From positions 124,001 to 188,000 of the forward strand of contig CAVXKT010000004.1 of assembly GCA_963762525.1 (NCBI GenBank): a stretch of DNA of 64,000 bases, in the 5' to 3' direction. Positions 18,740-28,242 of this stretch are shown here, piece by piece (position 1 is the first letter of the stretch; every line of letters begins with the position of its first letter). The notes beneath the pieces are model-generated. The model did no database searches and was not told the DNA's origin. It was given only the letters and a program-made list of their open reading frames with translations. The position numbers and the translations under genes are program-made. The stretch comes from DATFDN01 sp963762525 (lineage in GTDB: Bacteria > Pseudomonadota > Alphaproteobacteria > Acetobacterales > Acetobacteraceae).

Positions 18740-19144
18740 ATGACCGTGGCTTCAATCCTGAAGCGAAAAGCGTTTCGGGCGGTGGTCGTCGGTCCGACTG
18801 ATTCGATCGCCGAAATCGCCCGCGTGTTGTCCGCCGATCGCGCCGAGGCGGCGCTCGTCGTGGACGAGACCGCTCAGCTGCTCGGGGTGGTCGCCGAGCG
18901 CGACATCGTTACGTGCCTCGCCGCCAATGGCGCGCGGGCATTGGAGATGAGCGCCGGGCAACTGGTGGTTCGCGCGGTGCGGTTCGTTACACCGCGAACC
19001 ACATTGGCCGAGGCGATGCGGATGATGATCAGCGGCCGGTCGCGGCACCTGCCGGTAATGGATCGCGGTGAACTGCTGGGCCTGATCGGCCTCGCCGACG
19101 TGGCGCGTGGCCTGGTGATCGAGGATTTGGCGCTGGCGGCGTGA
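18740..19144 (+). CDS. CBS-domain pair protein
   Basis: A 134-residue stand-alone protein made of two CBS motifs, roughly residues 8-60 and 75-130, each ending in the typical LGVVAERDIV and LGLIGLADVARG patterns. Such pairs bind adenine nucleotides and regulate partner proteins. Here no partner is encoded alongside, so its target is unknown. The ATG at 18740 follows a strong GAGGAAG ribosome site. Longer upstream frames would run through tRNA-Leu and are rejected. It is monocistronic and converges on the small lipoprotein gene. Confidence 0.85.
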   Translation: MTVASILKRKAFRAVVVGPTDSIAEIARVLSADRAEAALVVDETAQLLGVVAERDIVTCLAANGARALEMSAGQLVVRAVRFVTPRTTLAEAMRMMISGRSRHLPVMDRGELLGLIGLADVARGLVIEDLALAA

Positions 19145-19167
19145 GGCGACGCCGCCAGCGCCGATCG

Positions 19168-19458
19168 CTAGTGTTGGGCGGGATGTTGGCCGGCGACGCT
19201 CACGTTCGGATTGTTATAGATCGGCTGGCCGAGATTGATCTGGTTCGGCGTGGTCACGGCACCGGTGGTGGCGCCCGCAGCCGCACCGATCGCCGCTCCC
19301 GCGGCCGCGCCCACCGGGCCGCCGAGCGCCCCGACCGCGGCACCAGTGCCAGCCCCGGTCAAGGCGCCACCCTGAGCGCGCTCGGGCTCGCGCGTGCCGC
19401 ACGCCGCCAACAGCGACAGGCCCGCGATCGCGAGCAAAATTCTCATGGTTCGGCTCAT
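19168..19458 (-). CDS. Glycine-zipper lipoprotein
   Basis: A 96-residue protein with a lipoprotein signal peptide: MSRTMRILLAIAGLSLLAAC, with the lipobox LLAAC at residue 20 as lipidation site. It is followed by a glycine zipper (GALTGAGTGAAVGALGG, then GAAAGAAIGAAAGATTGAV) predicted to insert in membrane. The tail is Asn/Pro/Gln-rich (YNNPNVSVAGQ). It resembles the YMGG/osmotically inducible small lipoproteins of proteobacterial outer membranes. A precise role cannot be given. Confidence 0.75.
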   Translation of the reverse strand: MSRTMRILLAIAGLSLLAACGTREPERAQGGALTGAGTGAAVGALGGPVGAAAGAAIGAAAGATTGAVTTPNQINLGQPIYNNPNVSVAGQHPAQH

Positions 19459-19581
19459 GGCGTCATTCCTTCCGGTCAGTCATGCGGATGGCACGATTCG
19501 GCGACATAAACTGCGGGTGTTTCGATCCGTTCGCGCTGCAATTCTTCACGACCGCGTGCCGACCCGCCCCTGGAGGTCGCC

Positions 19582-20493
19582 ATGGAGCCCGACATAATCC
19601 CCTATTCACCGATCGTCCACCGGCCCCGACTCGCCTGGCCGAACGGCGCGCGCCTGGCGCTGTGGGTGGTGCCGAACATCGAGCACTACGAATACCTGCC
19701 GGCCTTCGTGCGCACCCGCGATCCCTGGCCGCGCTCGCCTTACCCCGACATCCTCGGATACGCCGGTCGTGACTATGGCAACCGGGTCGGATTGTGGCGA
19801 TTCTTCGAACTGACCGATGCGCTCGGCCTGCGCTGCACGGTCAGCCTCAACCTCGCCGTCATCCAGCACTTCCCCGCCATCCTGGAGGCGATGGAGAAGC
19901 GGTGCTGGGAGCTGATGGCGCATGGCATCTACAACACGCGCTACCACTGGGACGCCACCGAGGACGAGGAGCGGGCAGCGATGATGGAGTGTCGCGAGAT
20001 CCACCGCGCGCTCACCGGGCGCGAATTGCGCGGCTGGTTCAGCCCGGCGATCACCAACACGCTGCGCACCTTCGATCTCGCCGCCGCATGCGGCTACGAC
20101 TACGTGGCCGACCTCTATCACGACGACCAGCCGTTCCCGGTGCGGACGCGGACCGGACGGTTGCTCTCGATGCCCTATTCGGTCGATCTGAACGATGTGA
20201 TCGTCAATCGCCACGGCGGCGAGGCCGCGGATCTTGCCGGCATGATCCGCGACAGCTTCGATACGCTGTACGCGGAGGGGACGGCGCAGGGGCGGGTCCT
20301 CTGCGTGGCGTTGCATCCGTTCTGGATCGGCCAGCCGCACCGGCTGGGCGCCTTCCGGCGGGCGATGGAATACATCCTCGCCCATCCGGGCGTGTGGGTG
20401 GCGACGGCAGCGGAGATCGTCGATTGGTACAATGCCAACTATTTGGCGGCGATCGAGGCCGATATCGCGGCGCGGGAGGCGGTAAATGGCTGA
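19582..20493 (+). CDS. Polysaccharide deacetylase family protein (first of a pair)
   Basis: A 303-residue NodB-homology/PuuE-like protein without a signal peptide. The fold is suggested by the N-terminal block WPNGARLALWVVPNIEHYEY, a central MAHGIYNTRYHW (family His) and CVALHPFWIGQPHRLGAFR near the C-terminus. Cytoplasmic members of this group include allantoinase-type hydrolases acting on small amides, so chitin or peptidoglycan need not be the substrate. A GGAGGTCGCC ribosome site precedes the ATG. The next gene encodes a divergent relative after 35 bp, so the two are probably co-transcribed and may form a heteromer. Confidence 0.8.
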   Translation: MEPDIIPYSPIVHRPRLAWPNGARLALWVVPNIEHYEYLPAFVRTRDPWPRSPYPDILGYAGRDYGNRVGLWRFFELTDALGLRCTVSLNLAVIQHFPAILEAMEKRCWELMAHGIYNTRYHWDATEDEERAAMMECREIHRALTGRELRGWFSPAITNTLRTFDLAAACGYDYVADLYHDDQPFPVRTRTGRLLSMPYSVDLNDVIVNRHGGEAADLAGMIRDSFDTLYAEGTAQGRVLCVALHPFWIGQPHRLGAFRRAMEYILAHPGVWVATAAEIVDWYNANYLAAIEADIAAREAVNG

Positions 20494-20528
20494 CACGACC
20501 GCCGATTGATGAAGTCCGCGCTCCCGGC

Positions 20529-21425
20529 ATGGACCACCCGCACGCCGCCTTCCGCATCCTGCCGGAAGCGCCGCGCTTCGTCTGGCCGGGCGGTGCGCGC
20601 ATCGCGCTGACGGTGACGCTGGTGCTCGACTATTGGGAGGTTGATCCGCCGCCCGATGCCAACCCCGATCCGCGCATCATCTCGCCGCTCGGACGATTCT
20701 TCCCCGACTGGCTCACCTGGAGCCGGCGCGAGTATGGCGCCCGGGTCGGCATCTTTCGCGTGCTCGAGGCGCTGGATCGGTTCCGTCTGGTGCCATCGGT
20801 GGCGCTGGGCGCAGCGGCGGCGCGGCGCTACCCGGAACTGGTGGACGAGTTGCTGCGCCGCCATGCCTGCTTCATGGCGCACGGCACCTTCGCAACCAGG
20901 CGCATCACCTCGCGCCTGTCTGAAGAGCAGGAGCGTCGGTTGATCGCCGATGCGCGTGCGGCAGTGGCGGCGGCGACCGGCGCCGCACCGCTCGGCTGGT
21001 GCGGCCAGGACTTCAACCAATCGATGCGCACACCGTCGCTGCTGGCGGAGGCGGGCTTCACCTACACGACCGACTGGGCCAACGACGACCGGCCCTATCG
21101 GCTCGGCCCCTATGATGGGCGGCCCCTGGTGGCGCTGCCGCCGCAGCCGGAATGGAACGACCTCGAATGCATGGAACTGCGCCACGTCGCGCCCTCGGTG
21201 TGGGCGGCGGGCATCGCGGAGGCCTTCGCGTGCCTGCGTGCGGAAGGCGGCGGCGTGTTCAACTTGACGCTGCATCCCTGGATTGCCGGCCAAGCCCATC
21301 GCGTCCGCCATCTGCGCGATGCGCTCGCGAGCATTCTCGGCATGGGCGGCACCTGGCGCGCGAGCACCGATGAGGTAGCGCGGGCGGCCATGGAGACCCT
21401 TGGCAAGACGCCGGCAAGCGGGTAA
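20529..21425 (+). CDS. Polysaccharide deacetylase family protein (second of a pair)
   Basis: A 298-residue paralogue of the preceding gene with the same pattern: FVWPGGARIALTVTLVLDYW at the start, MAHGTFATRRITSRL in the middle and FNLTLHPWIAGQAHRVRHLR near the end. The ATG at 20529 is used because the frame upstream is a shadow of the first gene. Identity between the two appears modest, so the duplication is old and the proteins may have distinct substrates. The downstream secreted hydrolase follows after 42 bp in the same orientation. Confidence 0.8.
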   Translation: MDHPHAAFRILPEAPRFVWPGGARIALTVTLVLDYWEVDPPPDANPDPRIISPLGRFFPDWLTWSRREYGARVGIFRVLEALDRFRLVPSVALGAAAARRYPELVDELLRRHACFMAHGTFATRRITSRLSEEQERRLIADARAAVAAATGAAPLGWCGQDFNQSMRTPSLLAEAGFTYTTDWANDDRPYRLGPYDGRPLVALPPQPEWNDLECMELRHVAPSVWAAGIAEAFACLRAEGGGVFNLTLHPWIAGQAHRVRHLRDALASILGMGGTWRASTDEVARAAMETLGKTPASG

Positions 21426-21467
21426 TCGGGACGTCTCAGAAAAAGCACAAAAGCCGAGGACACGTCG

Positions 21468-23629
21468 ATGCGCTCCCGAATGATCGCCCTGTTCTGGGCG
21501 TGCGGTCCTGCTTGTTGCCGCTTCGGCCGCGCACGCGCGGGTCGTCAAGCTGGACATCCTGCGCTCCGAGCCCGCTTTCGGCGGTCAAAGCTTCGGCGAC
21601 GTCGGCCCCTATCGGCACGTGACGGCCCGGGTGCAGGGCGAGCTGGACCCGGCCGACCCGCGCAATGCCGTAATTCAGGACCTGGGACTGGCGCCGCGCG
21701 ACGCGCGCGGCATGGTCGCCTATGAGACCGAAGTCGAATGGCTGGCGCCGGCCGACAAATCACGCGGAAACGGCGTGCTGCTGTTCGAAGTGAACAATCG
21801 CGGCAACAAGCTCGCCCTCGCCGCCTTCAACGGGGTGGCGGCGGATACGCCGGCGCGCAACGCGCTGAGCTCAGCCGGCGACGGCTGGCTGATGCGCCAG
21901 GGCTATACGCTGATCTGGTGGGGGTGGGAGATGGATGTCCGCCCCGGCTGGAACCGCATCCTGATGCCCGAGATCGTGGCCAAGGGACGGGACGGCTCGA
22001 CGGTTACCGGGATCGTGCGAAGCGAGCTGATCACGCCCTTTCCCACCAAGAGCTTGCCGCCGAGCCGCAGTCAGCAGGTGCTGGCGCCGCCGCCCGACAG
22101 CTACGCCGGCTATCCGACCGCCAGCACCGATAACCGCACTCCCTTCCCCGACGGGTTTTTGCCGACGCTCACGGTGCGCGCCCGCGAGCAGGACCCGCGC
22201 GTTCCGATCCCCAATACCGCCTGGCGCTTCGGCGATTGCTCCGCCGGTCCGGTGGATGCGGGCCATCTGTGCTATCCCGGCGAGTTCCAGCCGGGGCGGC
22301 TCTACGAGCTGATCTATCGCGCGCGGGATCCGCTGGTGCAGGGCATCGGTTTCGCCGCGACACGCGACCTCGGCGCCTTTCTCGCTCATGCGAGCACCGA
22401 TGAGGCCGGCACCGCCAACCCGCTCTGGCGCGACGGCCAACGCAGCATCATCGAGGGCTCGTCGCAGAGCGGGCGGATGATCCGCAGCCTGATCGCGCTC
22501 GGGTTCAATCAGGACGAGACCGGCGCGCGGGTCTTCGACGGCGCCTTCCCGCATATCGGCGGCGGGCTGATGCCGCTCAACGTTCGCTTCAGCCAGCCCT
22601 ATCGGGCCTGGGGGGAGCAGACCGACCATACCTATCCCGCCTACGAGTTCCCGTTCGCCTATGCGCCCCAGACCGATCCCTTGACCGGTCGGCGGGCGGG
22701 CCTGCTCGATCGCTGCGCGGCGACCGGAACCTGTCCGCGCATCTTCCATGTCGCGACCGTGCTGGAGATGTGGGAGGGTCGGCAGTCGCTCGGCCTCACC
22801 GACCCGCTGGGCCGGCACGACGTCGCCGATCCGGAGGGCGTGCGCACCTACATCATGGCGAGCACCCAGCATTCGCCCGCGCCGGCGCCGCTCGCCGCGC
22901 CCGGCCCGCCGCGGAGCGCCTGTCAGCAGCAGTTAAATCCCAACCCGCAAATCTGGACCTTGCGGGCCTTGCTGACCGACTTCGTCGCTTGGGTTCGCGA
23001 TGGCGTGGAGCCGCCGCCGAGCGCCGTCCCGCACATCGCCGACGCCACCATGGTGGCGCCCGATCAGGTGCGCTTTCCGCCAATTCCGGCCAACGACTAT
23101 GGCGGCGTGTCCCGTCCGGCGACCGTGACGACCCGCGTCTTCGACAGTCTGCACGTGCTCGATTTCGGCCCGCTGTTCCGCGCCGGCGAAGAGAGCGGCG
23201 TGATCACCGTCGAACCGCCTCGGGTGGGCGGCGGCAGCTACGGCGTGCTGGTGCCGCAAGTGGACGCCGACGGTAACGACCTGCGGCGGCATCAGGTCGG
23301 TGTTCGTCCGGGTGCCGATCGGGACCTACACCGGCTGGAATGTCGGCCGCGCCGGGCGGTTCGAGGGCGGGATGTGCAACCTGCAGGGTAGCTTCATCCC
23401 GTTCGCCCCGGATCGCGCGGCGCGCGAGGCCGTCGGCGACCCGCGCCCATCTTTGGCCGAACGCTACCCCGATAAGGCGACCTATGTGGCGGCATTTCGC
23501 GCCGCCGCCGACCGGCTGGTGGCGCAGCGGTTTCTGCTGCCCGACGACGCCCGCGCACTGGTGGAGGCGGCCGAAAACGGCGGCATCGGCGCGGTGCCGT
23601 GGGCATCATCGCCGGGGCGGCCGAGCTGA
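21468..23629 (+). CDS. Secreted alpha/beta-hydrolase-domain protein, two frameshifts
   Basis: A large (~720-residue repaired) hydrolase of the alpha/beta hydrolase-domain type. The start at 21468 gives MRSRMIALFWACG. After a frame change near 21505 the signal peptide completes as VLLVAASAAHARVVKLDIL. The main frame has IIEGSSQSGRMIRSLIALGF, a Gly-x-Ser-x-Ser-Gly nucleophile-elbow-like motif. Near 23285 the frame shifts again to GGIRSVFVRVPIGTYTGWN and ends at 23629. Members of this family are poorly characterised, so the substrate is unknown. It follows the twin deacetylases and may belong to the same unit. Confidence 0.7.
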
Positions 23630-23632
23630 TGT

Positions 23633-24046
23633 TTACCCCTCCGCCTCCAGCGCCGCGATTTCGGCGTCGCTGAAGCCGAAATGGTGGGCGATCTCGTGGA
23701 TCACCACGTTGCGCACCAGGCGAAACAGATCCGCACCGGTCTCGACCCACTCCAGCAGGATCGCCTCGCGGTAGAGAAAGATCAGGTCGGGCGGGCGCGC
23801 AATGTCGCCCGTGCTGCGCGCCGATAGCGGCGTGCCGCTGTAGAGGCCGGTCAAGTCCCAAGGCAACTCCAAGCCGAGGCTGGTCAGGGTCGCGTCGTCG
23901 GCCGCCTCCTCGACGGCGATGCCGACGCCGGCAATGTGGCGGGCGAGGCGAGGCGGAATTTCCGCCACCGCCCGCTCGGCCAAGGCGGCGATGTCCTCGA
24001 TTCCCGGCGGCGGGCCGAAGCCGCGCGGCTCTCGCGTGTCCGCCAT
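23633..24046 (-). CDS. Zincin-like metallopeptidase family protein
   Basis: A 137-residue protein with the zinc-binding motif VVIHEIAHHFGFSDAEI (HExxH) near residue 117. A preceding block PPDLIFLYREAILLEW is typical of the small DUF1025-type metallopeptidase family. It is cytoplasmic, with no signal peptide. Its function is unknown beyond probable zinc binding. The start ATG at 24046 follows the end of the upstream alcohol dehydrogenase gene by 16 bp, so the two may be co-transcribed. Confidence 0.8.
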   Translation of the reverse strand: MADTREPRGFGPPPGIEDIAALAERAVAEIPPRLARHIAGVGIAVEEAADDATLTSLGLELPWDLTGLYSGTPLSARSTGDIARPPDLIFLYREAILLEWVETGADLFRLVRNVVIHEIAHHFGFSDAEIAALEAEG

Positions 24047-24062
24047 CGCCGGCTCTCGAAGC

Positions 24063-25154
24063 CTAGGCCACGCCGAAGTCGATCAATTGCCGCACCGGCG
24101 CCCCCGATTTCAGGTTGGCGAAGCCCTCGTTGATCTTGTCGAGGGCGATCCGGCCGGAGATCAGGGTGTCCAGGTGCAGCCGTCCCTGACGCCACATTTC
24201 CAGCAGCCGCGGCATGTCGATGCGGAAGTGATTGCCGCCCATCGAGGTGCCCTGGATCTTGCGGTCGCGCAAGAAGTCGGCGCCGTGCAGCTCGATCTTG
24301 GTGCCGAACGGGATCATGCCGATGATGGTGGCGGTGCCGCCCGGGCGCAGCATGGCGAAAGACTGCTCGGCGGTCTTCTTGAGGCCGATCGCCTCGAAGG
24401 AATAGGGGACGCCGCCGCCGGTCATTTCGCGGACCTCCTTCACCACATCGACGTTGGAGGCGTTGATGGTGTCCGTTGCGCCCATCTCACGCGCCTTCTC
24501 CAGTTTCGACGGCACGGTGTCGATGGCGATGATCCGCTCGGCGCCGGCGATCGCCGCGCCGTTGACCGCCGACAGTCCGATGCCGCCGCAGCCGATCACC
24601 GCGACCGTGCTGCCCGGTTCCACCTTGGCGGCATGAAACACGGCGCCGACGCCGGTGATCACGCCGCAGCCGACCAGGGCGGCGATGTCGAGCGGAATCT
24701 CCGGCTTGATCTTCACCACCGCATGTTCATGCACCAGCATGTGCTCGGCGAAAGCCGAGAGATTGAACGCCTGATGCAGCACATCGCCCTTCCAGCGCAG
24801 CCGCCGCGCCGCGCCGGGCAGCAGCTTCACCTCGGTGTTTTCGCAGAGATTGGTGTGTCCGGTCATGCATTGCGGGCACTCGCCGCAGAACACCGAGATG
24901 CAGGTGATGACGTGATCGCCGGGCTTCACGTAGGTCACGTCCTCGCCGACCGCCTCCACCACGGCGGCCGCCTCGTGGCCGAGCACGGTCGGGAACGGCA
25001 GGTATGAATACAGCCCCTCGATGAAGTGCAGATCGCTGTGGCAGAGGCCGGCGAAGGCGGTGCGCAGCAGCACCTCGCGCCGCTTCGGCTTCTCGATCTC
25101 GACGTCCTCGATGGTGAGCGGTTGATTCGCCTCGTGCAGCACGGCCGCCTTCAT
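24063..25154 (-). CDS. Zinc-dependent (class III-like) alcohol dehydrogenase
   Basis: A 363-residue medium-chain dehydrogenase/reductase. The catalytic zinc is held by GLCHSDLHFIEG and GHEAAAVVEAVG. The structural zinc site is CGECPQCMTGHTNLC. The nucleotide-binding motif VIGCGGIGLSAV lies in the Rossmann domain. It should oxidise alcohols or hydroxymethyl adducts with NAD. Similarity is to the Zn-ADH/Rxyl_3153-like group, and a glutathione-dependent formaldehyde role cannot be confirmed. The ATG at 25154 is chosen; upstream open frame is shadow coding. Gene expression is divergent from cinA. Confidence 0.85.
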   Translation of the reverse strand: MKAAVLHEANQPLTIEDVEIEKPKRREVLLRTAFAGLCHSDLHFIEGLYSYLPFPTVLGHEAAAVVEAVGEDVTYVKPGDHVITCISVFCGECPQCMTGHTNLCENTEVKLLPGAARRLRWKGDVLHQAFNLSAFAEHMLVHEHAVVKIKPEIPLDIAALVGCGVITGVGAVFHAAKVEPGSTVAVIGCGGIGLSAVNGAAIAGAERIIAIDTVPSKLEKAREMGATDTINASNVDVVKEVREMTGGGVPYSFEAIGLKKTAEQSFAMLRPGGTATIIGMIPFGTKIELHGADFLRDRKIQGTSMGGNHFRIDMPRLLEMWRQGRLHLDTLISGRIALDKINEGFANLKSGAPVRQLIDFGVA

Positions 25155-25253
25155 GATCGCCTCCTCCGGTCGGTTCGTGATACTCTGCCCGCCGCCGTCG
25201 CATCGCGCCAGTGGGTGCTCGCAGTCTTTCGCGTGCCGGTGTAGCGTTCGGCG

Positions 25254-25739
25254 ATGCTCCTCGATCTTCTGCCCTTGGCCGAACGCATCGCCACCCGCCT
25301 GAAGGCGCGCGGCGACAGTATCGCCATCGCCGAATCTTCGACCGGCGGGCTGATCTCCGCCGTCCTGCTCGCGGTGCCCGGTGCCAGCGCCTATTTCCTC
25401 GGCGGCAGCGTGATCTACACCCGCCACGCCCGCCGCGCCTTCCTCGACATCCCCGATCCGCTGCCCGAGGGCATGCGGGCCTCGACCGAACCCTATGCGG
25501 CGCTGCTCGCACGCACCGTGCGGCAGCGCACCGGCGCGACCTGGGGCCTGGGCGAGACCGGCGCCACCGGGCCGACCGGCAATCGCTACGGCGATCCGGC
25601 CGGACACACGGCGATCGCCATCGACGGCCCGGCGTCGCGCACGCTCACGCTGCGCACCGGCAGCGCCGACCGCGCCCCCAACATGACGGCATTCGCGCGG
25701 CGGGCGTTGGAGACGCTGGCCGACGTATTGGGCGGCTAG
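25254..25739 (+). CDS. CinA-family nicotinamide-nucleotide amidohydrolase
   Basis: A 161-residue protein equal to the C-terminal domain of CinA (PncC type), which deamidates NMN in the pyridine nucleotide cycle. The hallmark AIAESSTGGLISAVLLAVPG lies near residue 23, followed by GGSVIYTRHARRAFL and GLGETGATGPTGNRYGDPAG. It is a single gene whose stop shares CTAG with the stop of the convergent DUF2218 gene. A degenerate copy of its 3' third lies 1 kb downstream at 26715. Confidence 0.85.
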   Translation: MLLDLLPLAERIATRLKARGDSIAIAESSTGGLISAVLLAVPGASAYFLGGSVIYTRHARRAFLDIPDPLPEGMRASTEPYAALLARTVRQRTGATWGLGETGATGPTGNRYGDPAGHTAIAIDGPASRTLTLRTGSADRAPNMTAFARRALETLADVLGG

Positions 25740-26044
25740 CGCCCGGCCCGCATCCAGCAAATCTCCGGCTTGTCGCGAAAGGCGAAGCGGTCGAGGTGAC
25801 GTGCGATGACGCTCTCCAGCCGGTCCAGCGCCGCCGCGTCGCCCGCGGTCGCGCGCATGATCAGCGTCTCGGCGTCGGCCTCGAGCGTGCAGACGCCGAA
25901 CGGGAACGCGATGCGGCCGTGGCTCTCGCTCAGCGACACCGAAACCCCGTCTCCATGCTCGAAGTGCTTGCAAAGCTGTCCGAGGTAGCGGCGCGGCATC
26001 GAGGTGGAGACGCGGGCGACGGACGCCGGGGATTCCGTGTTCAT
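25736..26044 (-). CDS. DUF2218 domain protein
   Basis: A 102-residue protein with the DUF2218 pattern: an N-terminal PRRYLGQLCKHFEHG block and a C-terminal helical ALDRLESVIARHLDRFAFRD. Family members often sit next to siderophore or PadR-type regulatory genes. The biochemical role is unknown. The start overlaps the stop of the PadR gene (TGATG), so it is translated from the same transcript and is probably under PadR control. Confidence 0.8.
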   Translation of the reverse strand: MNTESPASVARVSTSMPRRYLGQLCKHFEHGDGVSVSLSESHGRIAFPFGVCTLEADAETLIMRATAGDAAALDRLESVIARHLDRFAFRDKPEICWMRAGR

Positions 26045-26628
26045 CAGGTCTTCTCCACGCTGCTGGCGGCGCCATCGAGCGCCGCCGCCACGGCATTGAT
26101 CTGGTCCTCGCTTAGCGGGCCCCGCGAGAGGCGCAGGCGCAGCGCCAGCTTCAGATTTTCCATCGCCCGCAGCACCTGCGGCGCCGGTCCACCTCCACCG
26201 GCGCGGCTCGCCTCGGCCATGCGCGCGAGCAGTCCGTCAACGGCCGCGCGGTTGGTGTCGAGGAAGGCGCGGCCTTCCGCGGTGATCGCGTGTAGCTTCT
26301 TGGCCCCCTCGCCGGCGCTGACGGTCACGTAGCCGAGTTCTTCAAGCAGGGTCAGCGTCGGGTAGATGACGCCGGGACTGGGGCTGTAGGCGCCCCCGAC
26401 CCGCTCCTCGATGGCCTTGATGATCTCGTAGCCGTGCCGCGGTTTCTCGGCGATCAGGTGCAGGATTACCAGGCGCAGGTCGCCATGGGCGAAGAACCGT
26501 CGCAGTCCGAATTGGCCCCCGCGGCCGAAGCGGCCGAAGCGGACGTGTTCGGAATGATGGCCGTCCCGGTCAGGTTCGCCGCGGACGAAGCGGCGATCCC
26601 GGCGGCAGTGGAAATGTCTATGGAACAT
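26044..26628 (-). CDS. PadR-family transcriptional regulator
   Basis: A 194-residue repressor-type regulator. An unusual His/Arg/Gly-rich N-terminal extension (MFHRHFHCRRDRRFVRG) precedes the winged helix at residues ~50-125: LRLVILHLIAEKPRHGYEII, YSPSPGVIYPTLTLLEELGY. The C-terminal helices, VLRAMENLKLALRLRLSR, serve dimerisation. His-rich leaders of this sort occur in PadR proteins that sense metals, so metal response is a reasonable guess. It lies in one unit with DUF2218. An AT-rich palindrome ~35 bp upstream is the probable autoregulatory operator. Confidence 0.85.
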   Translation of the reverse strand: MFHRHFHCRRDRRFVRGEPDRDGHHSEHVRFGRFGRGGQFGLRRFFAHGDLRLVILHLIAEKPRHGYEIIKAIEERVGGAYSPSPGVIYPTLTLLEELGYVTVSAGEGAKKLHAITAEGRAFLDTNRAAVDGLLARMAEASRAGGGGPAPQVLRAMENLKLALRLRLSRGPLSEDQINAVAAALDGAASSVEKT

Positions 26629-26659
26629 GAGCGCTCCGAGCGGGTTTCGATATAACGAG

Positions 26660-26680
26660 GACTGAGATATATCTAGACTC
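26660..26680. promoter_or_regulatory. Likely PadR operator
   Basis: A perfect 10-bp palindrome AGATATATCT at 26665-26674 lies in the only AT-rich stretch upstream of the padR ATG. Similar ATAT-centred dyads are the usual PadR target (family knowledge). Autoregulation is inferred from position. Confidence 0.5.
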
Positions 26681-26714
26681 GCTCGAATGCAAGGGCACCA
26701 TCGGGGAGATTCGG

Positions 26715-26912
26715 GGCTTGGGCGAGACCGGCGCCACCGGGCCGACCGGCAATCGTTAGGGCGACCCTGCGGGGCACAGCGCGATGGCGATAGCGGGGGC
26801 CGTGGGGCGCGTGGCGATGTTTCGCACCGGCAGTGCCGATCGCGCCGCCAACATGTGGGCGTTCGCGCGGCGAACGCTGGAGCTGCTGGAGGAGGCATTG
26901 GGGACGAGGTGA
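26715..26912 (+). pseudogene. Degenerate 3' fragment of a second cinA
   Basis: In frame from 26715 it reads GLGETGATGPTGNR, a TAG stop, then GDPAGHSAMAIAGAVGRVAM, GSADRAANMWAFARRTLEL and a TGA. This aligns along its whole length with the last third of the intact cinA at 25254-25739, the TAG replacing the Tyr codon after NR. The first ~40 bp are almost identical to the intact gene, the rest is diverged. It has no N-terminal two thirds. Intact gene and fragment flank the DUF2218-padR pair. Confidence 0.8.
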
Positions 26913-26943
26913 GCCTGCTCACGCGGGGGCGTCCGCGCCGCCG

Positions 26944-28242
26944 TCATTGAGTTACGCTCAGCGGAACCGGTACCCAGCGTTGGCCGCTTTTGCCCCGTAG
27001 CAGCACCAGCGCGGACCGACGGCCCTGCGCCTTTGCCTGCTCCAGATCGGCTCGAAGTTCGGCCGGGCCCGAAACCGGTCGATCTCCAAGTTTTACGATG
27101 ACGTCGCCCGGCTTGATTCCGTTATCGGCGGCGAGGCTGTCGACCTCGACGCTGCGGACAACAGCGCCACCCCGGGTTGCGGGAAGGCCGAGCTCCCGGC
27201 GCTCCGAATCCGTGATCGACGACAAATGCACGCCGTAATTCATCATCATCATATTGGCGTGCCAAGTCGTCGCGGACGGCTTGATGGGCATTGACAGCTC
27301 CGTTGGATCCTCGGCCACGGTAGCGGAAACCGTCAGCTCCTTCCGGTTACGCCAGACGACGACCGGCAGAGTTTGCCCAATCGGCGAGACCGCGACCAAG
27401 CGAAGGAGCTCGCGTGAATCGCCGACTTCCTTCTGCCCATACTTCAGGATCACATCGCCTTCGCGAAGCCCCGCCCGTGCCGCCGGGGAGCCCTTGTCCA
27501 CATCGGCGACCAGGGCACCCGCCACGCGCTGCAGATCGACCGCGTCAGCGACCTCTGGAGTAACCTCTTGCACTCGCAAGCCAATCCATCCGGGTCGGAC
27601 GTGCTCGGGGTCAAGCAGGTGCCGGACCGTGACCTGCACGACATTGGCCGGGATGGCGAAACCCACTCCGACCGATCCGGTGTTGCCCTCGCTCGAATAA
27701 ATCGCCGTATCGACTCCGACGACGTGGCCGGCCTTGTCGACCAGCGGTCCCCCTGAGTTGCCGTGGTTAATGGCTGCATCGGTCTGGATGTAGTCGTCGT
27801 AAGGCGTGTCCATGATGTCGCGGTTGAGCGCGCTGACGATGCCGGAGCTTACCGACATTCCAACTCCGAGCGGATTGCCGATCGCGAGCACCGGATCGCC
27901 GACGCGCAACTTGTCGCTATCGCTGAAGGTCAACACCGGCAAAGCGTATCCGGCGTCCACCTTGAGGACTGCGACATCGATCTCTCTTCCGGCCGCGATC
28001 AGCCTCGCTGGAATCCGGGTTTTATCCATCAGTATGACATTGACGGACTCGGCGCCTTCAATGACATGCCTATTCGTGACGATAGTTCCAGACGGATCGA
28101 TGATGAAGCCGGAGCCGAAGGCCCGCACCCGAACGGGAGAAGTTTGGGCCGATCCGGCCGGGGCGGGGCGAAGCTTGGACGTTACGATGCTGACGACCGA
28201 GGGCAGCACGTGTTGCAGCGTATCCGCATCCATCATCTGCAT
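26944..28242 (-). CDS. HtrA/DegQ-type periplasmic serine protease
   Basis: A trypsin-fold protease with two C-terminal PDZ domains, acting in periplasmic protein quality control. The catalytic triad is intact: His59 in TNRHVIEG, Asp89 in REIDVAVLKV and Ser163 in NHGNSGGPL. PDZ1 covers ~225-310 and PDZ2 ~345-430. The ATG used gives 432 residues and lacks a signal peptide. Just upstream the same frame reads VRFALPLAILNATALAIAPN, a good signal peptide. It has no start until a one-base shift near 28322 connects it to the ATG at 28333, so the real start is probably 28333 with an indel. Confidence 0.88.
   Translation of the reverse strand: MQMMDADTLQHVLPSVVSIVTSKLRPAPAGSAQTSPVRVRAFGSGFIIDPSGTIVTNRHVIEGAESVNVILMDKTRIPARLIAAGREIDVAVLKVDAGYALPVLTFSDSDKLRVGDPVLAIGNPLGVGMSVSSGIVSALNRDIMDTPYDDYIQTDAAINHGNSGGPLVDKAGHVVGVDTAIYSSEGNTGSVGVGFAIPANVVQVTVRHLLDPEHVRPGWIGLRVQEVTPEVADAVDLQRVAGALVADVDKGSPAARAGLREGDVILKYGQKEVGDSRELLRLVAVSPIGQTLPVVVWRNRKELTVSATVAEDPTELSMPIKPSATTWHANMMMMNYGVHLSSITDSERRELGLPATRGGAVVRSVEVDSLAADNGIKPGDVIVKLGDRPVSGPAELRADLEQAKAQGRRSALVLLRGKSGQRWVPVPLSVTQ

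Noticed and set aside
24063..26096. A 677-residue fusion upstream of the alcohol dehydrogenase
   Set aside because: The part before the ATG at 25154 is antisense to cinA and has no protein character.
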